Source: Gammaproteobacteria bacterium 13_2_20CM_66_19
GTDB lineage: Bacteria > Pseudomonadota > Gammaproteobacteria > Steroidobacterales > Steroidobacteraceae
DNA: 57,952 nt
Assembly: GCA_001914695.1 (NCBI GenBank)
Contig: MNCZ01000028.1
Location: forward strand, 1 to 57,952
Direction of reading: 5' to 3'
Numbering within the stretch: the first letter of the stretch is position 1; the number at the start of each line of letters is the position of its first letter. Under the pieces are notes generated by a model, which had not been told where the DNA came from, ran no database searches, and saw only the letters and a program-made list of their open reading frames with translations. Positions 41,604 to 51,236 of the stretch are shown here, piece after piece. Both the position numbers and the translations under genes were made by a program.

Positions 41604-42557
41604 ATGTCGTTTGCCTTCGTGTTCCCCGGTCAGGGCTCGCAGTCGGTCGGGATGCTCCAGGCGCTCGCGGCCGCGGACAGCTCGGTTCGCACGACCTGCG
41701 ATGAGGCGTCGCAGGTGCTCGGGTATGACCTCTGGAAGCTCGTGAGCGAAGGCCCCGAGGAGACGCTGAACGCGACCGAGCAGACCCAGCCGGCGATGCT
41801 CGCGGCGGGAGTTGCGACCTGGCGGGTGTGGCGCGCGCGGGGCGGTGCGCTGCCTGCGCTCGTCGCCGGTCACAGCCTGGGCGAGTTCACGGCGCTCGTG
41901 TGCGCCGAAGCGCTGCCGTTTCCCGCGGCGCTCGATCTCGTGCGCTTCCGGGGCCAGGCGATGCAGGCCGCGGTGCCGGCCGGCACCGGCGCGATGGCGG
42001 CGATTCTCGGTCTCGAGGACGAGGCGGTCGAGGCCGCCTGCCGCGAGGCCGCGCGGGGGGCCGTCGTCGAGGCGGCCAACTTCAACTCGCCAGGCCAGGT
42101 GGTGATCGCCGGCGACAAAGCCGCCGTCGAGCGCGCGATCGAAGCGGCCCGGACACGCGGCGCCAAGCGCGCGGTAAGGCTCCCGGTGAGTGTGCCTTCG
42201 CACAGCAGTCTCATGCGCGGCGCGGCCGCGCGGCTCCGAGAGAAGCTCGCCGCGATCGATCTTCGCGCTCCCCGCATCCGCTACGTGAGCGCGGTGGATG
42301 CCCGCCCCCACGAGCGGCCCGAGGAGATCCGGGAGCTCCTCGTGCTGCAGCTCTCGAGCCCGGTGCGCTGGACGGACACGCTGCGCGCGCTCGCGGCAAG
42401 AGACCTCGCGCAGATCATCGAATGCGGCCCGGGGAAGGTGCTCACCGGCCTCAACCGCCGCATCGAGCGGCGCCCGAACTTGAACTTTCTGGCGCTCGAC
42501 GATCCCGCCTCGATCGAAGCGGCGCTGAGCGCAACCCGAAGGGATTCCCATGCTTGA
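41604..42557 (+). CDS. fabD: Malonyl-CoA:ACP transacylase
   Basis: 317 aa. N-terminus FAFVFPGQGSQSVGML, nucleophile Ser91 in GHSLGEFTAL, and the catalytic His in PVSVPSHSSLM. It loads malonyl groups on ACP. CAGGAG lies before the ATG. It overlaps fabG by eight bases. Confidence 0.97.
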   Translation: MSFAFVFPGQGSQSVGMLQALAAADSSVRTTCDEASQVLGYDLWKLVSEGPEETLNATEQTQPAMLAAGVATWRVWRARGGALPALVAGHSLGEFTALVCAEALPFPAALDLVRFRGQAMQAAVPAGTGAMAAILGLEDEAVEAACREAARGAVVEAANFNSPGQVVIAGDKAAVERAIEAARTRGAKRAVRLPVSVPSHSSLMRGAAARLREKLAAIDLRAPRIRYVSAVDARPHERPEEIRELLVLQLSSPVRWTDTLRALAARDLAQIIECGPGKVLTGLNRRIERRPNLNFLALDDPASIEAALSATRRDSHA

Positions 42558-43290
42558 GAAAGAAGTCGCACTCGTCACGGGCGCCTCGCGCGGCATAGGG
42601 CACGCGATCGCGCTGGCCCTCGGGACCGCCGGCGCCCGCGTGATCGGCACCTCCACCGGCGCCGAAGGCGCGGCGAAGCTCGGGAAGGACCTCGCGTCGC
42701 ACGGATGCAACGGCCGCGGCGCCGTGCTCGACGCCGGCAGCGCCGCATCCGTCGACGCCCTGATGGCGGAGCTCGAGAGCGCGGGCGAGCTGCCGACGAT
42801 ACTCGTCAACAACGCCGCCATCACCCGCGACCAGCTGCTGCTGCGCATGAAGCCGGAGGACTGGGACGCGGTCATCACCACGAACCTCACGGGCGTCTTC
42901 CGGGTGTCCAAGGCCTGTGTGCGGCGCATGATGAAGGAGCGCCACGGCCGGATCGTCAACCTCACTTCCGTGGTGGGCGTGACGGGCAACGCTGGACAGG
43001 CGAACTACGCCGCGGCGAAAGCCGGACTTCTGGGATTCACCCGCTCGCTCGCGAAGGAGCTCGCCTCGCGCGGCATCACGGTGAACGCGGTGGCTCCGGG
43101 CCTGATCGACACCGACATGACGCGCGCGCTCGGCGAGGAGCAGCGCCGTGCGCTCCTCGAGCAGGTCCCGATGGGCCGCCTCGGGACACCCGAAGAGGTG
43201 GCGGGCGCGGTGTTGTTCCTCGTCTCCCCCCAGGCGGCCTACATCACCGGCGAGACGCTGCACGTCAATGGCGGCATGTACATGGGCTAG
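42550..43290 (+). CDS. fabG: 3-oxoacyl-ACP reductase
   Basis: 246 aa short-chain dehydrogenase. NADP site [28 protein letters not shown], catalytic Ser in [16 protein letters not shown] and the YAAAK motif, then [23 protein letters not shown] precedes the ATG inside fabD. Confidence 0.97.
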   Translation: MLEKEVALVTGASRGIGHAIALALGTAGARVIGTSTGAEGAAKLGKDLASHGCNGRGAVLDAGSAASVDALMAELESAGELPTILVNNAAITRDQLLLRMKPEDWDAVITTNLTGVFRVSKACVRRMMKERHGRIVNLTSVVGVTGNAGQANYAAAKAGLLGFTRSLAKELASRGITVNAVAPGLIDTDMTRALGEEQRRALLEQVPMGRLGTPEEVAGAVLFLVSPQAAYITGETLHVNGGMYMG

Positions 43291-43420
43291 CGCGCGGTGC
43301 CCACGCGCGAGCGACGCCGTTGGGCGCACGCCACAGGGCGAGCCGAGCCGCGATCCGAACCGCATCACAGGGTCGCCAGTTTCGCCAGTAAAAACAATCA
43401 CTCGCAGCCCAGGTACGCGA

Positions 43421-43450
43421 TTGGCAGCCCCTGGGGGGGTCCCGTACAAT
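43421..43450 (+). promoter_or_regulatory. Sigma70-type promoter for acpP
   Basis: TTGGCA (43421-43426), 18-base spacer, TACAAT (43445-43450): five of six matches in each box. It lies 79 bases before the acpP ATG within the 238-base fabG-acpP gap, which explains high separate expression of acyl carrier protein. Confidence 0.8.
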
Positions 43451-43528
43451 ACCGCGCCCGCTGGCGGCCTCGCGGCGCGAACGGCGGGTGAGCCCCTTTT
43501 CAGAAGACTATATAAGGACCAACCGCTA

Positions 43529-43771
43529 ATGAGCACTGTTGAGCAGCAGGTCAAAGCCATCGTTGCCGAACAGCTGGGCGTGAAGCAGGAACAGGTCACG
43601 AACGATGCCTCGTTCGTCGACGACCTGGGAGCGGATTCTCTCGACACGGTCGAGCTGGTGATGGCCCTCGAGGAGGAGTTCGAGATCGAAATCCCGGACG
43701 AGGATGCCGAGAAGATCACCACCGTCCACCAAGCCATCGACTACATCAACGAGCGCCGCAGCAAGTCCTGA
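43529..43771 (+). CDS. acpP: Acyl carrier protein
   Basis: 80 aa, strongly acidic. The phosphopantetheine Ser37 lies in [15 protein letters not shown] 43529 with AAGGA upstream; the longer open frame is not used. It sits between fabG and fabF as in most gammaproteobacteria. Confidence 0.98.
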   Translation: MSTVEQQVKAIVAEQLGVKQEQVTNDASFVDDLGADSLDTVELVMALEEEFEIEIPDEDAEKITTVHQAIDYINERRSKS

Positions 43772-43798
43772 TTCGATAAGGCGCCATACAGGTATCGT

Positions 43799-45046
43799 AT
43801 GAGCAAGCGCCGTATCGTCGTAACGGGTCTTGGCGTGGTGTCCCCGGTCGGGAGCACCGTGAAGGCGGCCTGGGACGCCATCCTCCGCGGGGAGAGCGGC
43901 ATCGGACCGGTGACGCGCTTCGACGTGTCCGCATTCCCGGTGCGCATCGGCGGGTCGGTGCGCGACTTCGACGTCAGCCAGTACATCTCGCCGAAGGAAG
44001 CCCGCCGCATGGACGACTTCATGCAGTACGGCGTGGCCGCCGGGGTGCAGGCCGTCAACGACTCGGGCATCGACTTTTCCAAGACCGATCCCACGCGCTG
44101 CGGCGCGGTCTGCGGCGCGGGCATCGGCGGCCTCGGCACCATCGAGGCGGAATACAGCGAGTACCTGAAGGGGATGAGCCCGCGCAGGATCTCGCCGTTC
44201 TTCGTGCCCGCCACCATCATCAACATGATCGGCGGTCATCTCTCGATCCGTTTTGGCTTGAAGGGCCCGAATCTCGGCGTGGTCACCGCCTGCACCACCT
44301 CGACGCACGCCATCGGGCTCGGCATGCGCGCCATTCAATACGGCGACGCCGACCTCATCGTCGCGGGCGGCGGGGAAATGGCCACCACGCGCTGCGGTCT
44401 CGGCAGCTTCGGCCAGGCGAAGGCGCTCTCCACACGCAACGACGCCCCCAAGGAAGCGAGCCGTCCGTGGGACCTCGACCGCGACGGGTTCGTGCTGAGC
44501 GACGGGGGCGGTGCGATGGTGCTCGAGGAGCTCGGGCATGCGCGCTCCCGCGGCGCCCGCATCTACGCCGAGGTGGTCGGCTTTGGCATGAGCGGTGATG
44601 CCTATCACATCACCGCGCCCCCCGAGGACGGGGAGGGCGCCCGCATTTCCATGGTGAACGCGCTGAAAGATGCCTCGCTCAATCCGACCGACGTGCAGTA
44701 CATCAACGCTCATGCGACCTCGACCCCGCTCGGCGACAAGGCCGAGACGGTCGCCTTGAAGCGCGCCTTCGGCGATCACGCGAAGCGCGTCGCGGTGAGC
44801 TCGACCAAGTCGATGACCGGGCATCTCCTCGGGGCAGCCGGGGTCGTCGAGGCGATCTTCTCGGTGCTCGCGATCCGCGACGGCGTCGCGCCGCCCACCA
44901 TCAATTACCACACGCCCGACCCGGAGTGCGACCTGGACTTCGTGCCCAACACCGCCCGTCGCATGAAGATCGACGTGAGCCTGTCGAACTCCTTCGGCTT
45001 CGGCGGCACGAACGGATCGCTCATCTTCCGGCGCTTCAGCGCCTGA
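43799..45046 (+). CDS. fabF: 3-oxoacyl-ACP synthase II
   Basis: 415 aa condensing enzyme of fatty acid elongation. Active-site Cys165 in TACTTSTHAIG, His in INAHATSTPLGD and His in KSMTGHLLGAAG. The start KRRIVVTGLGVVSPVG and the end NSFGFGGTNGSLIF are diagnostic. It lies 27 bases after acpP. Confidence 0.97.
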   Translation: MSKRRIVVTGLGVVSPVGSTVKAAWDAILRGESGIGPVTRFDVSAFPVRIGGSVRDFDVSQYISPKEARRMDDFMQYGVAAGVQAVNDSGIDFSKTDPTRCGAVCGAGIGGLGTIEAEYSEYLKGMSPRRISPFFVPATIINMIGGHLSIRFGLKGPNLGVVTACTTSTHAIGLGMRAIQYGDADLIVAGGGEMATTRCGLGSFGQAKALSTRNDAPKEASRPWDLDRDGFVLSDGGGAMVLEELGHARSRGARIYAEVVGFGMSGDAYHITAPPEDGEGARISMVNALKDASLNPTDVQYINAHATSTPLGDKAETVALKRAFGDHAKRVAVSSTKSMTGHLLGAAGVVEAIFSVLAIRDGVAPPTINYHTPDPECDLDFVPNTARRMKIDVSLSNSFGFGGTNGSLIFRRFSA

Positions 45047-45116
45047 AGGCGCAAGCGCCGAAGGTAAGTCCACCACGCGCGCTCTTCTCGTCCGCGAGCT
45101 CGACGTCCCGCCGGCG

Positions 45117-46469
45117 GTGCTGCGCCGCCTCGCGGCCCGCCTCCCCGAGCGCTATCCGCTGCTGCTCGACAGCGTCGTCGCGGGACCCTTGAGCCGTGCG
45201 AGCCTGCTGCTCGCCGAGCCGGGCGCGGCGCTGTGGCTCGACGCCGAAGGAAGGCTCGAGGCGCGCGGGCTGACTCCATCCGCGGGCGGCTTCCTCGCCG
45301 CGCTCGAGGACTGGTGGCTGCGCGAGCGGAGCGCCGCGCGACCGTCCGGCGGACGGGAAGCCCGCGCCGACTCGCTGCCCTTTTCGGGCGGGTGGGCGCT
45401 CTTTCTCGGCTACGAGCTGGCGCAGGAGATCGAGCCGCACCTCCGGCTCCCGCGCTCGCCGTTCCCGTGGCAGGCCTTTGCGCTGCGCACGCCGTGCGCG
45501 CTGGTGCACGAGCTCTCGCGCGGGCGGGTGTTCGCGGTGGCGGAGCCCGAGGCCGAGGACGCCCTGGGGCGCATCGCCGCCGACGCGCGCGAGGCGGCGA
45601 GCGCTGCGGACGGCGCCGATCTGCTGCGCATCGGGCGGGTCGAGGAAGAAGACGCGAGCGCGTATCTCGCGCGCGTGCGACGCGCCAAGGAGTATGTGCG
45701 CGCCGGCGACATCTACCAGGCGAACCTCTCGCGTCCCTGGACGGTGGCTCTGGACGATGACGGGGCGCCGGGCGCGGCGGCGGCGCTCTATCGGCGGCTC
45801 TGCGCCGCGAATCCAGCGCCCTTCGCCGCGCTCGCCCAGTGGCGCGGCGAGGCGATCCTGAGCTCCTCGCCCGAGCGGCTGGTGCGCGTCGCGGGGCGGC
45901 GCATCGAGACCCGGCCGATCGCCGGCACCCGCCCGCGGAGCCGCCAGCCCGGCGGCGACTCGCGCGAGATGACCGAGCTCGCCGCGCATCCCAAGGAACG
46001 CGCCGAGCACGTGATGCTGATCGATCTCGAGCGCAACGATCTCGGGAGGGTGTGCGCGCCGGGCACGGTGCGCGTCGACGAGTTCATGAGCATCGAGTCC
46101 TACACCCACGTGCACCACATCGTGTCCAACGTGAGCGGCGAGCTCGACGACGGGGTCACGCCCATCGGCGCGGTGCGCGCCGTGTTCCCAGGCGGAACCA
46201 TCACGGGTTGTCCGAAGTTCCGCTGCATGCAGATCATCGCGGAGCTCGAGGCGGCCGGACGCGGGGCGTACACCGGCTCGCTCGGTTATCTGACGCGCGA
46301 CGGGCGGCTCGATCTCAACATTCTCATCCGCTCGATGACGCTCTCCGCGCGGCAGCTCAGCTTCCGCGCCGGCGCCGGCATCGTGGCCGACTCCGATCCC
46401 GAGCGCGAGCTCGAGGAGACGCGCGCCAAGGCGCGCGGGCTGCTCGCGGCCCTGGGGGGCTTGCCGTGA
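45117..46469 (+). CDS. pabB: Aminodeoxychorismate synthase component I
   Basis: 450 aa chorismate-using enzyme making aminodeoxychorismate for folate. Motifs include IYQANLSRPW, SSSPERLVR, TRPIAGTRPR, ERAEHVMLIDLERNDLGRVC and the TITGCPKFRCMQIIAELE block. The PIAGT form (no Lys) is the common bacterial variant. The start is doubtful: GTG 45117 is the first usual start codon in frame, but family-like sequence (LLVRELDVPPAV) begins about 10 codons earlier. No glutaminase pabA is in the window. It overlaps pabC. Confidence 0.88.
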   Translation: MLRRLAARLPERYPLLLDSVVAGPLSRASLLLAEPGAALWLDAEGRLEARGLTPSAGGFLAALEDWWLRERSAARPSGGREARADSLPFSGGWALFLGYELAQEIEPHLRLPRSPFPWQAFALRTPCALVHELSRGRVFAVAEPEAEDALGRIAADAREAASAADGADLLRIGRVEEEDASAYLARVRRAKEYVRAGDIYQANLSRPWTVALDDDGAPGAAAALYRRLCAANPAPFAALAQWRGEAILSSSPERLVRVAGRRIETRPIAGTRPRSRQPGGDSREMTELAAHPKERAEHVMLIDLERNDLGRVCAPGTVRVDEFMSIESYTHVHHIVSNVSGELDDGVTPIGAVRAVFPGGTITGCPKFRCMQIIAELEAAGRGAYTGSLGYLTRDGRLDLNILIRSMTLSARQLSFRAGAGIVADSDPERELEETRAKARGLLAALGGLP

Positions 46470-47329
46470 ACCCGGAGCTCGTGTGGGTCAACGGCCGCCC
46501 CTCGGGCGAGGTGTCGGCGCTCGATCGCGGGCTGCACTTCGGCGACGGCCTGTTCGAGACGATCGGCTGCGTGCACGGCGCGCCTCGGTTTCTCGAGCTG
46601 CACCTCGAGCGGCTCGCGGCAGGCTCGGAGCGGCTCGGCCTCGAGGCCCCCCGAGGCGGGACACTCGAGGCCGAGGTGCGGGCGCTGGCCGCGCAGTCGC
46701 CGCGCTCCATCATCAAGATGCTGGTGACGCGCGGTGCGGCCGTGGCCAGGGGTTATGCGCCGAGCGCCGCCGAGCGGCCGACGCGGATCACGCTGCGCTA
46801 TGCGTGGCCCGAGGAGGATCCGGCGCTCTGGCACGAAGGAGTGCGGGTGCGCGTGGCGGACCAGCGACTCGGCGAGAACCCCGCGCTCGCGGGGCTCAAG
46901 CACTGCAATCGCCTCGAGCAGGTGCTGGCGCGGGCGGAGTGGACCGATCCCGGCATCGCCGAAGCGCTCATGTACAGCAGCTCCGCCGCCCTCATATCAG
47001 GCACCATGAGCAACGTGTTCCTGGTGCGCGACGAGAGGCTCTTGACCCCGCGCCTCGACCGCTGTGGCGTGGCGGGCGTCATGCGCCGGGTCGTGCTCGC
47101 GGAAGCGGCGAAGGCGGGGATCGCCGCCGAGGAGCGCACCCTCGGCTCACGCGATCTCGCCGCCGCCCGGGAGGTCTTCCTGACGAACGCCCTGATGGGC
47201 GTGCGCCCGGTGCGTGAGCTCGGCGGCCGGGCGCTGGCCGTGGGATCCCTGACACGGGCCCTGCAGGAGCGGCTCGCGCCGCTCCTGCGCGGCGGGGCCA
47301 GGGGTCCTGAGGAGCGAGGCGATGGCTAG
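46466..47329 (+). CDS. pabC: Aminodeoxychorismate lyase
   Basis: 287 aa fold-type IV PLP enzyme releasing 4-aminobenzoate. GTG 46466 overlaps the pabB stop (GTGA). N-terminus VWVNGRPSGEVSALDRGLHFGDGLFETI, PLP Lys in ALAGLKHCNRLEQVLAR and SGTMSNVFLV. Order pabB-pabC-mltG is standard for this group. Confidence 0.95.
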   Translation: MNPELVWVNGRPSGEVSALDRGLHFGDGLFETIGCVHGAPRFLELHLERLAAGSERLGLEAPRGGTLEAEVRALAAQSPRSIIKMLVTRGAAVARGYAPSAAERPTRITLRYAWPEEDPALWHEGVRVRVADQRLGENPALAGLKHCNRLEQVLARAEWTDPGIAEALMYSSSAALISGTMSNVFLVRDERLLTPRLDRCGVAGVMRRVVLAEAAKAGIAAEERTLGSRDLAAAREVFLTNALMGVRPVRELGGRALAVGSLTRALQERLAPLLRGGARGPEERGDG

Positions 47330-48407
47330 GAGAGGGCGATGGGGAGGCCTTGCGCGGCGCGCCTTGCTCTGCGCCGCGGTGGTGCTGCTCCTCGCCGCGC
47401 TCGGGGCCAGCGGCGGGTATTTCTGGCTGCAGCGCGAGTTCTCGACGTCGGGCCCCGCCACCGCGGGCTCGCTCATCCAGGTGGAGCCCGGTGCGAGCCT
47501 GCGCGGGGTGCTGGCACGGCTCGAGGCCATGGGGACGGTCCGCCACGCCCGCGCGGTGGAGCTCTATCTACGCCTGCGGGGGCTCCGGCCGCGCGTGCAG
47601 GCCGGTAACTACGAGATTCCGCCGCATGCGAGCCCCGAGGAGATCATCGCGCTCTTCGAGCAGGGCAAGGTGGTTCTCGAGCAGCTCACCGTCGTCGAAG
47701 GCGCGACGTTCAACGATTTCCTCGAAGCGCTCGATCAGCATCCGCACGTGCTGCATACGCTGCGCGGCAAGAGCCCGGTCGCCATCATGGGCGCCCTCGG
47801 GCACCCCGGGGTGAGTCCCGAGGGCGAGTTCTTCCCCGATACCTATCGATTTGCCGCCAACACCCCTGACATTGCGATCCTCACGCTCGCCTACGACAGC
47901 ATGCAGCGCGTGCTCGCCGACGCCTGGACGCAGCGCCGCCCAGGGCTGCCGTACGACACGCCTTACCAGGCGCTGACCCTCGCCTCCATGGTCGAGAAGG
48001 AGGCGGCGCTCAAGAGCGAGCGGGCGCAAATCGCCGGCGTGTTCGTCAACCGCCTGCGCAAACGCATGCGGCTGCAGTCCGACCCGACGGTGGTCTACGG
48101 CCTCGGCGCGAGATACGACGGCTCGATCCACACGCGCGACCTGCTCCGCGACACGCCCTACAACACCTACACGCGCGCCGGGCTCCCGCCCACACCGGTC
48201 GCCTTGCCCGGACGCGAGTCGGTGCTCGCGGCCGTGCGGCCGGAGGAGACCCAGGCGCTGTACTTCGTGGCGACCGGGCTCGGCGACGGCGCTCATCACT
48301 TCTCGCGCACTCTGGAAGAGCATAATTCCGCCGTGAAAGCCTATCTCGCGCGGCTGCGCACCCAGGAGCACGCCGCCGACCCGAAGCCGGTCTCGCGGCG
48401 CCCATGA
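47322..48407 (+). CDS. mltG: Endolytic murein transglycosylase
   Basis: 361 aa YceG-family enzyme that cuts nascent glycan strands. One N-terminal membrane helix (LCAAVVLLLAALGASGGYFWL), a LysM-like region, then the catalytic Glu225 in ASMVEKEAAL, NRLRKRMRLQSDPTVVYG and YNTYTRAGLPPTPVALPG. It overlaps pabC by eight bases (ATGGCTAG) and tmk by four. Confidence 0.96.
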   Translation: MARRGRWGGLARRALLCAAVVLLLAALGASGGYFWLQREFSTSGPATAGSLIQVEPGASLRGVLARLEAMGTVRHARAVELYLRLRGLRPRVQAGNYEIPPHASPEEIIALFEQGKVVLEQLTVVEGATFNDFLEALDQHPHVLHTLRGKSPVAIMGALGHPGVSPEGEFFPDTYRFAANTPDIAILTLAYDSMQRVLADAWTQRRPGLPYDTPYQALTLASMVEKEAALKSERAQIAGVFVNRLRKRMRLQSDPTVVYGLGARYDGSIHTRDLLRDTPYNTYTRAGLPPTPVALPGRESVLAAVRPEETQALYFVATGLGDGAHHFSRTLEEHNSAVKAYLARLRTQEHAADPKPVSRRP

Positions 48408-49054
48408 GCCCGGCCTTGTTTCTGACGCTCGAGGGCATTGAGGGCGCCGGCAAGTCCACGGTCGCGCAACTCGCCGGCTCCTGGCTCACTCGCCACGGCG
48501 TCGCCGTGCGCCTGACGCGCGAGCCCGGCGGCACTCCGCTCGCCGAGCACGTGCGGCGGATCGCGCTCGAGCGCGGCACCGAGACCGTGTCGCCGGTGAC
48601 CGAGACGCTCCTCATGTTCGCGGCCCGCGCGCTGCACGTCGAGAACCTGATCCGCCCGGCGCTCGCGCGCGGGGAGTGGGTGGTATGCGATCGCTTCACC
48701 GACGCCACGCGGGCCTACCAGGGGGGAGGGCGCGGGGTGGACGCGGGCCTGATCGATGCGCTCGCGCGCAGCGTCCATGGGGGTCTCGAGCCCGACTGCA
48801 CGCTGCTGCTCGACCTGCCGGTCGAGGCCGGGCTCGCCCGCGCCCGCGCCCGGCGGGGCGCCCCAGGCGCCCCCGATCGCTTCGAGGCCGAGAGCGTCGC
48901 CTTCTTCGAGAGAGTCCGCGCGGCGTATCGGGCGCTTGCCGCGCGCGAGCCGCAGCGCATCCGCGTCATCGATGCGGCGGCTCCGCTCGCCGAGGTGGAG
49001 CGGCGGGTGACCGAGATTCTCGCGGAGCTTCGCGCACCGGGGGAGCAACGGTGA
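48404..49054 (+). CDS. tmk: Thymidylate kinase
   Basis: 216 aa. P-loop EGIEGAGKST (10-19), DR motif in WVVCDRFTDATRAYQGGGRG, lid with RARARRGAP. Phosphorylates dTMP. It is coupled to mltG (ATGA) and holB (GTGA). Confidence 0.97.
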   Translation: MSPALFLTLEGIEGAGKSTVAQLAGSWLTRHGVAVRLTREPGGTPLAEHVRRIALERGTETVSPVTETLLMFAARALHVENLIRPALARGEWVVCDRFTDATRAYQGGGRGVDAGLIDALARSVHGGLEPDCTLLLDLPVEAGLARARARRGAPGAPDRFEAESVAFFERVRAAYRALAAREPQRIRVIDAAAPLAEVERRVTEILAELRAPGEQR

Positions 49055-50079
49055 GCGCCGCGAACGACGGTGCAGCCCCGGCCGCCTCCGCGGCGCCGGG
49101 AATGAGCGCGGCGCCGGAGTGGTCCGCCGCGGAACGGGCGACGCTTCGGGCTGCGTACAGGGCAGGGAGGCTGCCGCACGCACTCCTGATCCACGAGGCG
49201 CCCGGAGCGGGCGGGGAATGGTTGGCCACCTGGGCGGCGCAACTCGCGCTGTGCCGGGAGCCTGCGCGCGCCCCCTGCGGCGCCTGCACCGGGTGCCGCC
49301 GGGTCTGGGCGCTGCAGCACCCGGACGTGACCTGGCTGCGCGCTACGGAGGAATCGCGCCAGATCCGCATCGAACAGGTCCGTGATCTGGCAGCCGAGCT
49401 GGCGCTCACCGCTCACGGGGGCGGCTACAAGGTCGGCATCGTCTCGCCCGCCGACGCGCTCAACCGCTTTGCCGCCAATGCGCTCTTGAAGACGCTCGAA
49501 GAGCCGCCGCCCGGCACGCTTCTCGTGCTCACAGCCACGCAGCCCTCGCGCCTGCCTCCGACGCTGATCAGTCGTTGCCAGCGGCTGCGAGTACGCGCAC
49601 CGACCCGCGCCGAGGGCATCGCCTGGCTGACGGCGCTGCGGGGGACGGGCGAGTGGGGCGAGGCGCTCGAGGTGCTGGGAGACGCTCCGTTGCTGCTCGC
49701 ACGAGCGGAGCCTCGCGAGATTGCTCAAACGGGCCTCGACGCGCGCCGCACGCTCGACGCGCTGGCCGAGGGGACCGCGGACCCGGTCGCGGAGGCCGAG
49801 CGCTGGGCGCGGGGCGAGGCGCTGCCGCTGCGCCTCAGGTGCTTTGAGAATTGGCTCACAGATCAGATTCGCCGCCGTACACCGAGTGCGGCCCCGATCA
49901 CGGAAGTGCGGGCTGGCCCCTACTTGCCAGCGGGCGGCGTGGTCTTGAATATACGCGAGCTTTTCGGGCTGCTGGACGAAGTGCGGGAGTTGCGCGCTAC
50001 ATTCGATGTGCCGCTGAACCGCGGTCTGGCGCTGGAAGCTCTTTTCAGGCGGCTGACCCGCCAGGGTGCGCCGTCATGA
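49051..50079 (+). CDS. holB: DNA polymerase III subunit delta-prime
   Basis: 342 aa clamp-loader subunit. GTG 49051 in the tmk stop. LPHALLIHEAPGAGGEWLA takes the place of the P-loop and lacks GKT, as expected for delta-prime. Zinc cysteines are in LCREPARAPCGACTGCRRV. The sensor region RFAANALLKTLEEPPPGTLLVLTA and the LPPTLISRCQRLRV block follow. The first ~20 residues are a low-complexity Ala/Pro lead. Confidence 0.94.
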   Translation: MSAANDGAAPAASAAPGMSAAPEWSAAERATLRAAYRAGRLPHALLIHEAPGAGGEWLATWAAQLALCREPARAPCGACTGCRRVWALQHPDVTWLRATEESRQIRIEQVRDLAAELALTAHGGGYKVGIVSPADALNRFAANALLKTLEEPPPGTLLVLTATQPSRLPPTLISRCQRLRVRAPTRAEGIAWLTALRGTGEWGEALEVLGDAPLLLARAEPREIAQTGLDARRTLDALAEGTADPVAEAERWARGEALPLRLRCFENWLTDQIRRRTPSAAPITEVRAGPYLPAGGVVLNIRELFGLLDEVRELRATFDVPLNRGLALEALFRRLTRQGAPS

Positions 50080-50447
50080 GGTCGGAGAACGTGAGAGCGG
50101 GTAACAAGCCGGGTCTGCTGACCCTCACCATCAAGGACAAGAGTGCCCTGTATCTTGCCTACATGCCGTTCGTGAAGAACGGCGGCCTCTTCATCCCCAC
50201 CAACAGCAATTACCGCCTGGGGGACGAGGTGTTCATGCTGCTCAACCTCATGGGCGAGGACGAGAAGCTGCCCGTCGCGGGACGCGTCATCTGGGTCACG
50301 CCGAAGGGCGCCCAGGGCAACCAGGGCAAGCGCACCGCGGGCATCGGCGTGCAGTTCAGCGAGCAGGACCGCGGCCAGACTCAGAAGAAAATCGAGACCT
50401 ATCTCGCGGGCGCGTTGTCCGGCGACAAGGCCACTCACACCATGTAG
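50076..50447 (+). CDS. pilZ: PilZ-domain type IV pilus assembly protein
   Basis: 123 aa. ATG 50076 overlaps holB (ATGA). Sequence (LTLTIKDKSALYLAYMPFVKNGGLFIPTNSNYRLGDEVFMLLNLM, GRVIWVTPKGAQGNQGKRTAGIGVQF) is that of stand-alone PilZ. The c-di-GMP binding RxxxR and D/NxSxxG motifs are absent, as in canonical Xanthomonas/Pseudomonas PilZ. Needed for pilus biogenesis; pilin genes lie 6 kb away. Confidence 0.93.
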   Translation: MRSENVRAGNKPGLLTLTIKDKSALYLAYMPFVKNGGLFIPTNSNYRLGDEVFMLLNLMGEDEKLPVAGRVIWVTPKGAQGNQGKRTAGIGVQFSEQDRGQTQKKIETYLAGALSGDKATHTM

Positions 50448-50485
50448 CGGCGGACCGGAACCGCTCAGACCCTGAGCGATCCCGT

Positions 50486-50722
50486 TTAAACGCAAGCCCG
50501 AGCTTTAAGCGCCCGCGGTCCAGCGCTTCCCGGGCCCTCGGCGATGTTCAGCAGACATCTCACCAAGGCGCGGAAGAAGTTCTTCTCTTGTTCGTTTTCA
50601 GGTTTCACGGCCTGCTCGATTCGGGCGCATATGTCGATCTGCTGCGCCGGAGACAGCGATCGGAATTCCGCCAGGAACTGCATCAGCAGAGCTTGCTCGT
50701 CGGCTGATAAGGCCACCGCCAT
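50486..50722 (-). CDS. Small helical protein of unknown function, copy A
   Basis: 78 aa from ATG 50722, chosen because GGAGGGG lies just upstream. Mostly helical and charged: DEQALLMQFLAEFRSLSPAQQIDICARIEQAV. No family was recognised. It shares a QFL-E-(F/Y) ... L-(S/T) ... Q pattern with the next small gene on the same strand, hinting at paralogy. No membrane segment or signal. Confidence 0.65.
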   Translation of the reverse strand: MAVALSADEQALLMQFLAEFRSLSPAQQIDICARIEQAVKPENEQEKNFFRALVRCLLNIAEGPGSAGPRALKARACV

Positions 50723-50871
50723 TGCCCCTCCCGCGCTGGGCCAGATGCTCGTAGTATCCCAGACAGGCACAGCGCGCTATATGGTGGTTGCCACCAGATC
50801 CGAGAGGATCATTGAAGCAACGGGGGACCGCGGTCGCGGGCGCCGCGTCCGGCGGCGCCAGGCCTCAGAAG

Positions 50872-51084
50872 CTAGGCCTCACAGACATCGCCGAGCGCCT
50901 CGCTCCGAGCCTCTTGCAACAGCGCCTCACCGAGTCTCAGCACCTTCGCGCGCTGCTCCTCGGTCAGCTGCTCGTACTCGCGAAGAAACTGGCATACGGC
51001 CTCGCGAAGCTCGGGCGCAAGGCCGCGCAGGAGCTGCGCGAATTCAGACCGCCTCTCGACGGTTTCCGGAGAGTCGTCACCCAT
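50872..51084 (-). CDS. Small helical protein of unknown function, copy B
   Basis: 70 aa from ATG 51084 with GGGGGAA about eight bases upstream. Predicted all-helical: AVCQFLREYEQLTEEQRAKVLRLGEALLQEA. Its middle resembles copy A. It lies 152 bases downstream of the cyclic-nucleotide/rhodanese gene and 149 bases upstream of copy A; a 6-bp hairpin (TGGTGG/CCACCA, 50782-50796) lies in the latter gap. Confidence 0.6.
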   Translation of the reverse strand: MGDDSPETVERRSEFAQLLRGLAPELREAVCQFLREYEQLTEEQRAKVLRLGEALLQEARSEALGDVCEA

Positions 51085-51236
51085 CTGCGTATTCCCCCAT
51101 CGGGGCGCTTAGGCTTCGGATAGTTCGCTTGTGCCGGAGCGCCCGCGGCCCCAAGCATAGCCTCTCGGCTCGCTCAGGGCAGTGGGTCAAAAGGCCTACG
51201 CTGTCAGACCGGCTTTAACGGCAAGGCGAGGGGGAC

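Noticed and set aside
50782-50796. TGGTGG/CCACCA hairpin between the two small genes as an intrinsic terminator
   Set aside because: Only six base pairs with no T-run on either strand.
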